From positions 4,216,001 through 4,280,000 of the forward strand of contig CP064963.1 in NCBI GenBank assembly GCA_016699165.1: a stretch of 64,000 bases of DNA, in the 5' to 3' direction. The position numbers were made by a program, and so were the translations under genes. This document shows, one piece after another, positions 18,728-28,091 of the stretch (position 1 is its first letter; every line of letters starts with the position of its first letter). Origin of the DNA: Candidatus Melainabacteria bacterium (lineage in GTDB: Bacteria; Cyanobacteriota; Vampirovibrionia; Obscuribacterales; Obscuribacteraceae). The notes below the pieces were generated by a model. It saw only the letters and a program-made list of their open reading frames with translations, was not told the origin of the DNA and did no database searches.

Positions 18728-21700
18728 CTAACGAGCCAACATATTGCGTAGCATCAGCTGCCGTACTTCACTTATTTGATTGTCTTCTGCAGAACCAATC
18801 TTGAAGTCTGCTGTTCTGGCTCGGACCAAAATATCTGGTTGCAGGCCTCTGGGACCTTGAGCGTTGCTGTCGGGATTTTGTGGATCTCTATTTGCTCGTG
18901 GATTAGGCCAATTACCCATCCACTTGTGACTGAGTGGAGATAGATATTGTGCTGACGTTATTCTAATTCTTGGACTTTCATATAAAGTCTGAACGCTGCC
19001 TTTTCCAAAAGTGTTGGTCCCAAAGGCAGCAATTCCGTAGTCTTGAAGGGCCGACGCTACCACCTCTGATGCCGAGGCGCTGCGTTCGTTAACCAAGACA
19101 CTAACTGGTTTATCTATTAAGGTGCGAGGTATTGTCGGAATTTTAGTCATCATGCTGTTTGTTATTTCGCCCTTATAGCCGACAGGAACCTTTGCTATAC
19201 CTTTTTCTGTGAGCCGATAGTCATACGATTTGTACTCGGGTTTATCATTTGTTCCACCACTTCGTTCTCTAACCACAAGCATGGGACTATTCATTGGAGC
19301 AAATGCCGATATTATACTTAAGGACGAATCCAGAAGCCCGCCACCATTATTTCTGAGATCTAAAACGAACCCTTTTATTTGATCGCCTTTTTCAGCTTTG
19401 ATTCGCTCAATTTCACTTTTGAATTGATTGGCTGTTTGTTCGTTAAAGCCACGATTCATACGGATATGCACTATTCCGGTGTTATCCATTTCGGTCTGGA
19501 CCGATGGTGGCACAACCAGTTGTCTCACCATACTTACTTTGAAGTTTTCAAACTGACCTGGACTGCCATCTTTGGGTCTTTGAATTTCAATTTCGACTTT
19601 TGAATTAATTGGACCGCGTAATAAATTGGTGGCTTCTTCTGTTGTTTTTCCTTCAAGCGATTGACCATTTACCGTTTTTATAATATCTCCCGTTCTTAAG
19701 GTGAAGGGTTGATTTGTGCCAGCCAGCACAGCCTTATCTGCAGCGGATCCTTTGAATACATCATTTACCTTAATCTGATTTTTTTCCGAGCTAAATTCAA
19801 TTCCTAGCCCTCCAAAACCAGAGGTCTTGTCTTTCATGTCAGAAATTTCTCTCTTAACCAGATAGGAGGAGTGAACATCTCCAACTTCTGAAATGTATCG
19901 CTTCAGAGCATCTATAGGTAATGCACCGGATTTGATGGCACTATAAAATTTTTCCTTGGCTCTGGGATCACCGACCAGTTGACTTGAATAAAAAGCTTTA
20001 TCCGTCAGTTCTGCTAGCCTACGGTCAAATTCGCTGTTTGATTCGCTAGGAGCTGATAGGTTGACAGCTTCTTTAGGTTTAAAAATTTCCGCAGATTTAA
20101 ATTTGGACTGCTGAAACCAGTTGGCGTCGTCAATTCTGCTCCAGCTGCCGCTGCCGTCGGTAGAATACAACACTTTTACTTTCTCACTTGAATTGATATT
20201 TGCTTGAATTTCTCCTACTACAGCCACTCTTTTGTCATTGGGTTCGCCTCCGCTCATAACTAGAGTAGTTCCAACTTCCATAGATGCTATCCTTCCAGCC
20301 AGTTCAGAGGTGTTAATCTGTCCTGTAGAAATAAATCTAGAATCTGCTTTTCTAAGTGCATTTTCAACATCCTGAATCGCCATGGGCTGTGAAGACAGTG
20401 CTTCGACGTTTGCATTCTCCGATTTTGGAAATAATCTGCCGTATACAACAGAAGCTTCAAGAGGTGGAGCAAACTCGGCGCTTGCTGTTGCTCTGTAACT
20501 TGAAACAAAAAATTGAGTCGGATCCAAACGCTGTCCATTGCTAACGTTAACCATTTCTCCTTTTTCATTGGTGATGCCCAACACCATTCCAGGTGAGTTT
20601 CTCTTCTGCCAGTCTAAAATATCACCGTTAGTGACTTGATTTTTAGGTGTTAGTATGTGGACGTCGCCGGGCAAAGTTGGCTCTGGCGCTACCGCTTGAT
20701 TTGAGTCAGTCAAAAGTTTTGGTTGGAGAACAAGCGAGAATCGATTACTGGCATTTAACTGTTCTTGAATTTGAGTCGAATTTTTCGCGTCGCCTAAATG
20801 GACATCAAATGGCGCTAGAATCTTTTTCAGCGCCCCCACCTGATCCGTATCTCTGACAGAAGTAGCTTGTGATGCAAGTTTAGCTCCTGTCATATGCGGA
20901 GCCGTGCGAAGTGCGATGTCGTTTTGAATGGCAGGAAGTTCAGTGCGGGCGGCAGGCATCTTGCGCATCATCAGAGTGAGATTGCGCCGTTCTGGATTAA
21001 TTTTACTTGACCAATCGGCAGCTGTGACTGTTAGCTTGCTCACTCCGTCTTCAACCATCAAATTTCCAGCGCTGTCCACCCCTTTTATGGTGGCAAAGGC
21101 TTTAGCGCCATCGGGACGTATACTTGCAATTACATCTTCTGGTTTGAATGTCTGGTCAACTCTTGAATAACCTTGAGCGTTTAGAGTCTTTTCTATTTCA
21201 TCTCTTTGTTTTAGTTGCTCAGGAGTGTATCGAACCGTTGAATCAGGCTTGAAATTAGGCGTAGCCACAACTTCGCTTGGAGTTATTCTTTCAGATGCAA
21301 CTGCTGGATTCTTAGCCAATTCTATTTTTTGTTCTCTACCTTGCATCCCAATAGAGATGGGACCATTCGAATCGAGTCCCAAGTTTTTCAAATTTTGTGT
21401 AAGCATGTTGGGATGCAAATTGCCATTAGGCATTACTCGTCCAATCACTTGTCCGTCGAGCCGTATTGCAATGCGGCCGTTTTCAGCCGCCTTGAAGCTT
21501 AATTGTTGTGGTCGCTCGCCAACACCGGGTCTGGTGAAGGACAAACTCTCTACTCCTCCCGCCACCAGTTGTCGAATAGCTTGCGCTTGCATTTTTGCAT
21601 CGCCTGAGCTTATTGCACCTACTAGTTCGCGTGCTTTGTTATCTTTATTTTCACGCAAGAAGGTCTCTAATTGAGAAGGTTGCAGTTGTGGCTGAGTGAC

Positions 21701-22567
21701 TTCTGGTTTTACTTCTGTGACCGGTTTTACTTCTGTAACTGGTTTTGCCGGCTCAAGTGGAGTTTTTCCTACGACACTACTGACGGTGCCATCGCCTGCA
21801 AGATTTACTTTGGCTTCAAATGCGTTCGCGCCTTTACCAAGTCGAACATCGGCTCCATTTGCTGTCTGTGCTTTAGCAACAAGTTGTTTGACCACCTCTT
21901 GCCCTTTGGGCAGAAGCGATTGTACAAACGCACCTTTATCGTTACGTTGATCGTCGGCGTTCAAAAACTTGCCATCCGTAACATTGCCCGCGGCTACTGA
22001 TGTGTCGCTACCTGGGGCATATTGATTGCGAGCCACTGAAACAATGCTTCCGCTGGTTTGAACCTCACGTTTGGCGTCATCGCGCCTGACGTTGGTTCGC
22101 GTAACCAGGTTTTTTCCGACATAGAGATATTCTGCTTCTGAGTAAACCTTGTGTGTTTTCTCGTTGTACTTTTCGCGACTCAATCTAAAATTTTGGCCCA
22201 TGTAAGAGCCTTCGTATAAGTTATTGCTGCCGAGCAATTTAGATTGCAGCGCGACAATTTGCGCTTTATCGCCTTTGGCTATTGCAGAAAACAAATTTGC
22301 GACATCAGTTGCTTCTTGCGATTTCTCTGGTGCTACTGCTGGAGCGGCTGCAACATCAGTCGGTCCTTTAAAATCAGGTGCCTTAAATTTTCCGGCATCG
22401 TCAGTAGCATTGCTCGAATTGATAGTAAGAGGGTGGAGATTAGCAGTGTCCGGAGCTGGAGAGACATCGGCAGGATTTGGACTTAGGTCAGCACTAGCCA
22501 GCCGAGTTGATTCAGGCTGATCGGCGCTTGCCTCCGGTTTGTCTTGAATTTCCTGACTACCTGCCAC
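18728..22567 (-). CDS. giant protein with C-terminal PDZ and S41 (CtpA-like) protease domains
   Basis: The 1279 residues begin at GTG 22567. The first ~90 are Ala/Pro/Asp-rich and disordered, without signal peptide. About 90-850 hold several unrecognised beta-rich segments (for example GQNFRLSREKYN and LDGQVIGRVMPNGNL). About 915-1000 is a PDZ domain (FGGLGIEF, GDIIKTVNGQSLEGKT), and 1010-1235 an S41 tail-specific protease: GFVLDLRNNGGGLL, then NERSASASEVVASAL with the catalytic Ser (about 1160) and FGKGSVQTLY with the general-base Lys (about 1187). CtpA-type proteases are normally exported; here no export signal is visible. It shares an MAG-start, acidic N-terminus and a near-identical promoter with the giant gene at 40522-44034, which suggests joint regulation. 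Confidence 0.85.
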   Translation of the reverse strand: MAGSQEIQDKPEASADQPESTRLASADLSPNPADVSPAPDTANLHPLTINSSNATDDAGKFKAPDFKGPTDVAAAPAVAPEKSQEATDVANLFSAIAKGDKAQIVALQSKLLGSNNLYEGSYMGQNFRLSREKYNEKTHKVYSEAEYLYVGKNLVTRTNVRRDDAKREVQTSGSIVSVARNQYAPGSDTSVAAGNVTDGKFLNADDQRNDKGAFVQSLLPKGQEVVKQLVAKAQTANGADVRLGKGANAFEAKVNLAGDGTVSSVVGKTPLEPAKPVTEVKPVTEVKPEVTQPQLQPSQLETFLRENKDNKARELVGAISSGDAKMQAQAIRQLVAGGVESLSFTRPGVGERPQQLSFKAAENGRIAIRLDGQVIGRVMPNGNLHPNMLTQNLKNLGLDSNGPISIGMQGREQKIELAKNPAVASERITPSEVVATPNFKPDSTVRYTPEQLKQRDEIEKTLNAQGYSRVDQTFKPEDVIASIRPDGAKAFATIKGVDSAGNLMVEDGVSKLTVTAADWSSKINPERRNLTLMMRKMPAARTELPAIQNDIALRTAPHMTGAKLASQATSVRDTDQVGALKKILAPFDVHLGDAKNSTQIQEQLNASNRFSLVLQPKLLTDSNQAVAPEPTLPGDVHILTPKNQVTNGDILDWQKRNSPGMVLGITNEKGEMVNVSNGQRLDPTQFFVSSYRATASAEFAPPLEASVVYGRLFPKSENANVEALSSQPMAIQDVENALRKADSRFISTGQINTSELAGRIASMEVGTTLVMSGGEPNDKRVAVVGEIQANINSSEKVKVLYSTDGSGSWSRIDDANWFQQSKFKSAEIFKPKEAVNLSAPSESNSEFDRRLAELTDKAFYSSQLVGDPRAKEKFYSAIKSGALPIDALKRYISEVGDVHSSYLVKREISDMKDKTSGFGGLGIEFSSEKNQIKVNDVFKGSAADKAVLAGTNQPFTLRTGDIIKTVNGQSLEGKTTEEATNLLRGPINSKVEIEIQRPKDGSPGQFENFKVSMVRQLVVPPSVQTEMDNTGIVHIRMNRGFNEQTANQFKSEIERIKAEKGDQIKGFVLDLRNNGGGLLDSSLSIISAFAPMNSPMLVVRERSGGTNDKPEYKSYDYRLTEKGIAKVPVGYKGEITNSMMTKIPTIPRTLIDKPVSVLVNERSASASEVVASALQDYGIAAFGTNTFGKGSVQTLYESPRIRITSAQYLSPLSHKWMGNWPNPRANRDPQNPDSNAQGPRGLQPDILVRARTADFKIGSAEDNQISEVRQLMLRNMLAR

Positions 22568-22961
22568 TATAAAAACTCCAACTTTGATGATCGCTCACCA
22601 TTTTTTCTATTCTATTCGCAAAACCTGGGGGAGTTTGACAGGTAATTGAGTCTAGTTCTGCGATAGATTACAACGCTAACTTTTTGCTTAAAAACCCATT
22701 TTAGCTTTCAAGCTTTTCAGCCCTTCGCTATTGGGATAATGCTGAGGTGTCTGATCGCTTCAAAACGCCCAGCATGACTGTAAATATGCCCTATTTTCCG
22801 TTTGCCAAACTGCTCCTCCTTTCGGGGTGCACCTTTGTATGCTTTTATGGCCATTATGCGCAGGTGTTTAAGACCTGTCATTGGGGAAAATACGTAGTAG
22901 GTCGGCGGCTGATACAAAAACGTTATTTGCCGTACTTTTGTTTTGTGTCTTAACTTTGCAG
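22568..22961 (-). other. 394-bp non-coding region: leader of the giant S41 gene
   Basis: This region carries the conserved promoter (22853-22905) and then a leader of about 280 nt running to GTG 22567. The leader contains the palindrome GGTGCACC at 22826-22833, also found in the leader of the 40522-44034 gene. A short open frame on the minus strand (22717-22917) overlaps the promoter and is judged spurious. Confidence 0.55.
22853..22905 (-). promoter_or_regulatory. conserved promoter with upstream activator-like block (copy A)
   Basis: On the minus strand: a 24-nt block containing CTACTACGTA and TTTCCCCA, directly followed by -35 ATGACA (22881-22876), a 17-nt spacer and -10 CATAAT (22858-22853). 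The block plus -35 matches 26 of 30 bases in copy B at 44193-44245, and the -35/-10 spacing is identical, while the spacer sequence is not conserved. Confidence 0.7.
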
Positions 22962-23912
22962 TTATTTAGCCACTTTCAGCTTACCGGCTTTAACGCCCTG
23001 GTAAGGATGTTTTTCGTCATAAACCTGAATAGTTTCTGACAATTTGCCTAGTTCTTGAGCCAGTGTTTGAACAGCCTCTGGCATACCTGTGTGTACTGCA
23101 AAACGAAAGAGTTGCTGACCGATAATTCCCAATCGAGTTTTAAAACTAGGGAGTACATACGGATCTAATATAGGCGTTTCCAACGGATCAATATCGGCAC
23201 GTTGGAAGGCACATGCTGCGCTCACGCGTGGACCAATTGCTTTGTCACTAGATTTGCTACCCCAGTGAATCAAAGATTCGTTCCAGGACAAAATGGATCC
23301 GGCTTTGGCAGGAAGTGCTCGTATGCTTTGAAGGTCTTTAAATTCAAGTTCGAAGGTTCCGGGACGATGCGGATAATTGGGGTCGCGTCTGGCTGGAAGC
23401 ACATACATGCAACCATTCCAGAGAGTGGCATCGTTTAATGCAATCCAGATAGTCATGCTATTGGGCATTCCATCTTTGCGTATAGTAATAGTTTGTGCTC
23501 GGTCACGATGTGGTGCCCATCCAGATCCACCATGGTCAGGTGCTACATGATAGACCCAGAAATTAGGTAGTTGCCTGTAATTAGAGCCAAGTATGTGATT
23601 TAAAACAGATCCTGCGCGCTGATAAAGCTGCCAGAATTCGTCGTAAACCATGGCAAAAATTGTTGGCCATTGCTCTAGTGCAAGTAGCTTAACGGCATCG
23701 GCTAACTTTGCCATTTCATTTTGCTCGAGCACAGGTTCGCTAACAAAATAACCGTCTTGAACCATGTCTTTTTTAAAGTTTTCGAGCATTTCCTTGCTAA
23801 AGTTCGCTGGTGTCCAGGCGTTCTTAGCGTTCACGCCTTCAATATGCAGATCTGGATTTAACCTAATCCAAAAATCTTTGTCACAAGCTAAATCGTAATA
23901 TGATTGAGACAT
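22962..23912 (-). CDS. phytanoyl-CoA dioxygenase (PhyH) family protein
   Basis: The 316-residue protein has the double-stranded beta-helix features of Fe(II)/2-oxoglutarate dioxygenases of the PhyH family. These are the HxD metal pair in WAPHRDRAQT (about 185-195 of the chain order seen in the sequence), a mid-sheet SMTIWIALNDAT, the PGS-like turn AKAGSILSWNESLIHWGS that contains the distal His, and a later Arg (GPRVSAACAF) suited to bind 2-oxoglutarate. Family members hydroxylate varied small molecules, so the substrate is open. It is cytoplasmic, with no signal peptide. It lies 19 nt before the repeat-protein gene on the same side but transcription order is after it; co-transcription with that gene is likely. 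Confidence 0.85.
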   Translation of the reverse strand: MSQSYYDLACDKDFWIRLNPDLHIEGVNAKNAWTPANFSKEMLENFKKDMVQDGYFVSEPVLEQNEMAKLADAVKLLALEQWPTIFAMVYDEFWQLYQRAGSVLNHILGSNYRQLPNFWVYHVAPDHGGSGWAPHRDRAQTITIRKDGMPNSMTIWIALNDATLWNGCMYVLPARRDPNYPHRPGTFELEFKDLQSIRALPAKAGSILSWNESLIHWGSKSSDKAIGPRVSAACAFQRADIDPLETPILDPYVLPSFKTRLGIIGQQLFRFAVHTGMPEAVQTLAQELGKLSETIQVYDEKHPYQGVKAGKLKVAK

Positions 23913-23931
23913 GTCTGTTTAATGCCCTTTA

Positions 23932-25794
23932 TCACTGCTTTTTAACGGGATTAGCTTTAGATAACTTATCTATATCTTTTTCTAGTTTTTCTAAGTCAGA
24001 TTTCAAAGCCATGATTTCCCAGTCGCTGAGCCTGTCGTCTGAGGCTTTAAAAGATGAGCCGATTGAGTTTATTCTATCCATTTCATCGGTGAAATATTCA
24101 AGTTTAGCCTTGGCAATAGTGCCTTTTGCTTTAGCGTCTTCCAATTTTGTAGTTACTTGATTTTGTAATTTTTCTATGTCGGGTAAAGGTGGAAGCAGCT
24201 GTGCCAGTTTCTTTTCGAGATTATCGTACTGTTGGCTCAACTCGACTATATCTTCGTCACTTAAGATCCCGTCGCGCTTGAGTCTCGTTTCCATAAATGA
24301 AATGCGAGAACCTTCGCGCCTTAGCTCTTCTGCTTTCTTTATCACTCCCCGATTGGAAGCCAGAGCCTCATTCAAGCGACGCTCCATTTCTAGTTTTCGT
24401 TCTTGTACGTCGGGCAAATTTTGCAGCGAGCTTTCAAGTTTGCTGTTGAGTGAGTCTAACTCACTTGATAAAACAAGCACTTCGGAATCACTCAATTCAT
24501 TATCTTGGTTGAAAATTTTCAATTTCTTCTCGATTGAATCAAGTCCTTTGTCCATTTCTTGAGAGGTAATGCCTTGTTTGAATCGTTTTGCATCATTCAC
24601 TTCTTTGACACGTTTGCGCAACATTTCAATCTTGGTGGACAAGTCAGGCTTGCTGCCTTTGTTTTGAGAGGATGCCACCAGGTGCTGCTTGAGAGATTCA
24701 AGTTCGCGCACCACGGTTAGAACCTCACTATCCGTAAATGAATTATCTGCTTTAAATAGCGATTCAAGCGTTTCGATGCGACTGAATTCTTGTTTGTACT
24801 CGTCCAATTGTTGCACCGACAGTGCGTTTTTTGAATTGAAATCATCAAGCATGGTGCGAATCTCGGATTGCATGGTATCAATATTTTTGATACCCGATGA
24901 TATTTCACCTGGTGCTAGTACATTTATGCGGGAGCCTACTTTATCCAGTTCTAGAGCTAAGTCCAGCACTTCTTTAGGGTCCAGTTTTTTGTCTGAAGCT
25001 TTGAATGCAACATATTCTTTTTCTATTTTTTGAATGCTACTGTTGATCTCAGCTTCTTGTTGAGCGTTCAGTTTCTTTTGTTTGACCAGGTTGTTTTTTC
25101 TGTTTTTCAATCTATCCAAACGCGCATCGATGCTTGGACCGGCTATAGATCTAACTCGCAAATCTTTTTCCAGATCTAAATTTAATTGGTCTAAATCATA
25201 GGACAAAGCAAACATTTCGGGCTGGCTCAGTTTGTTATCTTGTCTGTAAGATTTTTCTTTGTCTTTTATTGTCTGCAATCTGTTTTTGAATTTGGCCGCC
25301 TGACTATTAGTCAAACGCCCAGACAAGAAATCTTCGGCAATTTCTTTTTCGAGTTGATCTTGTTGGCCAGTTAAATCTGTAATTGCGGTTTTGCGTTTGG
25401 CAAGGCGAATTTCCAGATCCTGGCTCAATTTGTCCAGATCTAGAATTAATCGAACGCGCTCCCAAATGGTCAGTTTCCCGTCGGTTTGAAATTCTTTGTT
25501 TAATTGGACCACCCTATCCAGGGTCGCTTTAAGTTGCTGTGCCTGGTCATTTGTGAGACGCTCTTCGCCAAGTGCATGAGTGATTTCCTTGTCCAGGGAA
25601 GAGATTCGGGTGCTTACGTCAACAAATGCAGGTACCCCTGCCCAATTAAACTGCTCGGCTGCAGCTTCTTTCGTCTTATTTGCCTTCTTACTCTGGGCTA
25701 AAGCCGCGGTTTGAGCGATATTCGAAGCTGCAAACAGACATATTGAAGCTGCAAGAGCAAACAAAGGTAGTTTTTTGGGCATTGATGTTTTCAT
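23932..25794 (-). CDS. exported protein of seven ~80-residue coiled-coil repeats
   Basis: The frame is open from 25863, but ATG 25794 gives a normal signal peptide (basic start, hydrophobic FALAASICLFAASNIAQT, cleavage near AALAQS) and 620 residues. The mature part consists of seven copies of an approximately 80-residue helical unit. Each unit has a D-x-x-L/F-S/T-x-x-E/D motif: counting from 25863, these start near residues 128, 209, 291, 373, 454, 531 and 609. The motif follows one long helix and opens a second helix ending in LExL. The motif resembles a shortened EF-hand calcium loop, but the loops are too short and degenerate for a firm claim. The PhyH gene follows 19 nt later. Family not recognised. 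Confidence 0.8.
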   Translation of the reverse strand: MKTSMPKKLPLFALAASICLFAASNIAQTAALAQSKKANKTKEAAAEQFNWAGVPAFVDVSTRISSLDKEITHALGEERLTNDQAQQLKATLDRVVQLNKEFQTDGKLTIWERVRLILDLDKLSQDLEIRLAKRKTAITDLTGQQDQLEKEIAEDFLSGRLTNSQAAKFKNRLQTIKDKEKSYRQDNKLSQPEMFALSYDLDQLNLDLEKDLRVRSIAGPSIDARLDRLKNRKNNLVKQKKLNAQQEAEINSSIQKIEKEYVAFKASDKKLDPKEVLDLALELDKVGSRINVLAPGEISSGIKNIDTMQSEIRTMLDDFNSKNALSVQQLDEYKQEFSRIETLESLFKADNSFTDSEVLTVVRELESLKQHLVASSQNKGSKPDLSTKIEMLRKRVKEVNDAKRFKQGITSQEMDKGLDSIEKKLKIFNQDNELSDSEVLVLSSELDSLNSKLESSLQNLPDVQERKLEMERRLNEALASNRGVIKKAEELRREGSRISFMETRLKRDGILSDEDIVELSQQYDNLEKKLAQLLPPLPDIEKLQNQVTTKLEDAKAKGTIAKAKLEYFTDEMDRINSIGSSFKASDDRLSDWEIMALKSDLEKLEKDIDKLSKANPVKKQ

Positions 25795-25917
25795 GAGCCA
25801 ATTCCATATATAGCAAGCTAACAATTTTAAAAGACTGGTTTGTTCTTTCACAGACCGATTCAAAGAGGGAGCAACTTGGCAAAACCAGAATAATGAGGTG
25901 TGGAGGTTTTTTAATCG

Positions 25918-27057
25918 ATGAAGGCGTTTTCCCTGAAAAATGGACTGGCACTTGTTTTAATGCTCAGTTGCCTGCCGGCGTTCGCCGACGACACTGCCGG
26001 ATCTTATTATGATCAGGGCATTTCTTTGATGAAACAGAAGAATTTTAAGGATGCCATCCAGGCATTTGACATGTCAGTAGGAATGGCTGCAACCGATGCG
26101 CGAGCATTTATGAAACGGGGGCAGTGCTTTTTTGAGCTTGGGCACTATCAGTTGGCTGTTTCTGATTTTACTCAAGCGATGAATTATTCGCCTAGCGATG
26201 CTGCACCGTATTTGTCGCGAGGCATTGCTAACTCTAAACTGGGTAAGCATCTAGATGCAATTAAAGATTTTGAAAAGGCAATCAATCTCGACCCTAATTT
26301 GTCTGGAGCGTACCAGGGCATGGGAGATGCACTAGCTCAGCAAGGAGATAAAACTCAAGCTTTGCAGAATTATAATCTAGCTTTGAAGCAGGATTCGCAC
26401 AATGCAACTGCACTTGTGGCGCGTGCCGATTTATATAAAGTACTTGGGCGTAACGCCGATGCTCTTAAGGATTACAGTATGGCAATAGAACTTGCCCCTA
26501 CTTCAAATATTGCCTATATTCATCGTGGTACTGCATACAGTGGCATGTCTCGACCGGAAGATGCGGTTAAAGATTATGATAAGGCGCTTTCTCTTGACCC
26601 AGACAATTCAGAATTGAAAGAAAAACGGGGCAAAGAATTTTTTAAATTGAAAAACGCTAAGAAAGCATTGTCTGATTTTGGTGATGCAATTAAGCAAGAT
26701 CCAACAGATTCAGATTTGTATTATCACCGGGCGAAGGCGCATATGCAGCTGGGTGAGGATGGTGCTGCAATGGAAGACTTGGAGGACGCCATCAGAATCG
26801 ACCCCAATGAAGCCAACTTCTATCTGGCTCGTGCTTTTTTATGGCACAAGAAAGGTAAATCTATTCTTGCTCGCGAAGACATAAAGAGGGCTCAGTTCTT
26901 CAAACCAGACTTGCCTAAGGATATTAGGTTTTCAGACGATCCTAAAAATCCCGATGTCTGGGATGAAGAGACTTTCTTGAGTGACATCAACAAAGGACAA
27001 GAGAAAGACACGTCTGAAGTGCTTCAAAATCAAGGTTCTTTGGGCAATACCAATTAA
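25918..27057 (+). CDS. exported TPR protein
   Basis: Of 379 residues, the first 23 are a signal peptide (LALVLMLSCLPAFADD). About nine TPR units of 34 residues follow, from about 27 to 335, with the typical A..Y..RG...... pattern (for example AYIHRGTAYSGMSRPEDAVKDY). The C-terminal 45 residues are polar. GGAGG lies about 10 nt before ATG 25918. Periplasmic TPR proteins act as protein-binding scaffolds. It is divergent from the seven-repeat exported protein, with only 123 bp between the starts, so shared control is possible. The partner is unknown. Confidence 0.85.
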   Translation: MKAFSLKNGLALVLMLSCLPAFADDTAGSYYDQGISLMKQKNFKDAIQAFDMSVGMAATDARAFMKRGQCFFELGHYQLAVSDFTQAMNYSPSDAAPYLSRGIANSKLGKHLDAIKDFEKAINLDPNLSGAYQGMGDALAQQGDKTQALQNYNLALKQDSHNATALVARADLYKVLGRNADALKDYSMAIELAPTSNIAYIHRGTAYSGMSRPEDAVKDYDKALSLDPDNSELKEKRGKEFFKLKNAKKALSDFGDAIKQDPTDSDLYYHRAKAHMQLGEDGAAMEDLEDAIRIDPNEANFYLARAFLWHKKGKSILAREDIKRAQFFKPDLPKDIRFSDDPKNPDVWDEETFLSDINKGQEKDTSEVLQNQGSLGNTN

Positions 27058-27076
27058 CTAAGAAGAAGAAAAATTA

Positions 27077-27562
27077 TTATTCTTCGCTTGGTTGCAGACT
27101 AAAAGCTTCTTTGCCAAATGGCTCTTCACCAGAGCCGTTCCAGCTGTTTATAGCAGACATGCCGACACCCTCAAAGGGTGCTCCAGCAAATGCAAATGGC
27201 AGACTGAAAAGATAAGTCGTGGCAAGTAGGACAGGATTTTTGGATTCGCCTATCAAGTCTTTGGAGCCGGCTTTGGTTTGACGCCCAAAGGCGCGGACGA
27301 TGGATACTGGTGTTCCTAAAATGAAGCCAGTGGTGAATGATGCCATTCGAACGGGCAATTTGACTTCAGAATGCTCAGACTTAAGCGGTGGCAAATCTTT
27401 ATCGATAGGGGCATCGTTGCGTTTTTTTATTTCGGGCGCCTGAATTGGATCTTTTAACTTTGTTGGATTTTCATCGCCAGTTTCTTGAGCGCGAATTGGT
27501 GAAGTCAGGCAAGACAAGGCTATAGCGGATAAAAGTGACAATTTTTGGAGGCGATTTTTCAT
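27077..27562 (-). CDS. exported protein of unknown function
   Basis: The 161 residues start with a signal peptide (LSLLSAIALSCLTSPIRAQE), followed by a charged Lys/Pro/Glu linker (about 27-65) and a hydrophobic region with two possible membrane-associated helices (about 75-92 and 110-130, the latter with FSLPFAFAGAPFEG). It ends in an acidic tail. It converges with the TPR gene at 27057, with 19 nt between the stops. I do not recognise a family. Confidence 0.65.
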   Translation of the reverse strand: MKNRLQKLSLLSAIALSCLTSPIRAQETGDENPTKLKDPIQAPEIKKRNDAPIDKDLPPLKSEHSEVKLPVRMASFTTGFILGTPVSIVRAFGRQTKAGSKDLIGESKNPVLLATTYLFSLPFAFAGAPFEGVGMSAINSWNGSGEEPFGKEAFSLQPSEE

Positions 27563-27658
27563 TATTCCATTATGTCACCTTGGCATCCGTGTGGGGTTTA
27601 TACACCATACTGGGCACTATAAATAAAGCAGAAGCTTTGCATATTTGAGGAAACAAAA

Positions 27659-28090
27659 ATGCCCCCAGAACGGCAGACACCAGCGCCAAAACCGCAACCT
27701 GGTCAACCACAAGTACAAGATCCAACAGCTGTGTTTCAACTTGATCAAAACAAAGCTGCAGCTACTTGTTATCTGCCTGTTTTACCGGTTGCGCCCAATG
27801 TTTTGTGGATAATGACCGAGCCTGCAAGAAACAAAGAATTACGTTTCCACGCTTATCAGGGATTAGGCATTTTTGTAATTGCCTTTGTCTTGTCCATGGC
27901 AGGAAATATCATTGATATGTTCAGCCAAATTCCAGTAATTGGTATGGTTTTTGGTCTCATTAGTTGGCTGCTCAAATTTGTGGCAATGGTTGCGTATTTC
28001 CTGGTCAGCGGATTTCTGGCTTACAAGGCTTACGAGGGCGAGAAAATCGTTTTGCCCTATATTGGTCAATTCGCCGAAGACAAAGCTTGA
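27659..28090 (+). CDS. small membrane protein, DUF4870-like
   Basis: The 143 residues have a Pro/Gln-rich cytoplasmic start (about 1-30) and then an ALCYLP-like entry (AAATCYLPVLPVAPNVLWIM). The conserved pattern is N-K-E-L-R-F-H-A-Y-Q-G, followed by two or three membrane helices (about 70-90, 95-120). An aromatic-basic residue cluster before the first full helix (RFHAYQG) is the DUF4870/Tic20-like signature. The function of this family is not established. GAGGAAAC lies before ATG 27659. It lies between two exported/unknown genes with no clear operon. Confidence 0.7.
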   Translation: MPPERQTPAPKPQPGQPQVQDPTAVFQLDQNKAAATCYLPVLPVAPNVLWIMTEPARNKELRFHAYQGLGIFVIAFVLSMAGNIIDMFSQIPVIGMVFGLISWLLKFVAMVAYFLVSGFLAYKAYEGEKIVLPYIGQFAEDKA

Positions 28091-28091
28091 T

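Noticed and set aside
22717..22917. 66-residue minus-strand open frame upstream of the giant S41 gene
   Set aside because: It overlaps the conserved promoter; the parallel open frame at 44036-44266 exists only because the promoter sequence is shared. The encoded peptides differ after the shared part and have no ribosome site.
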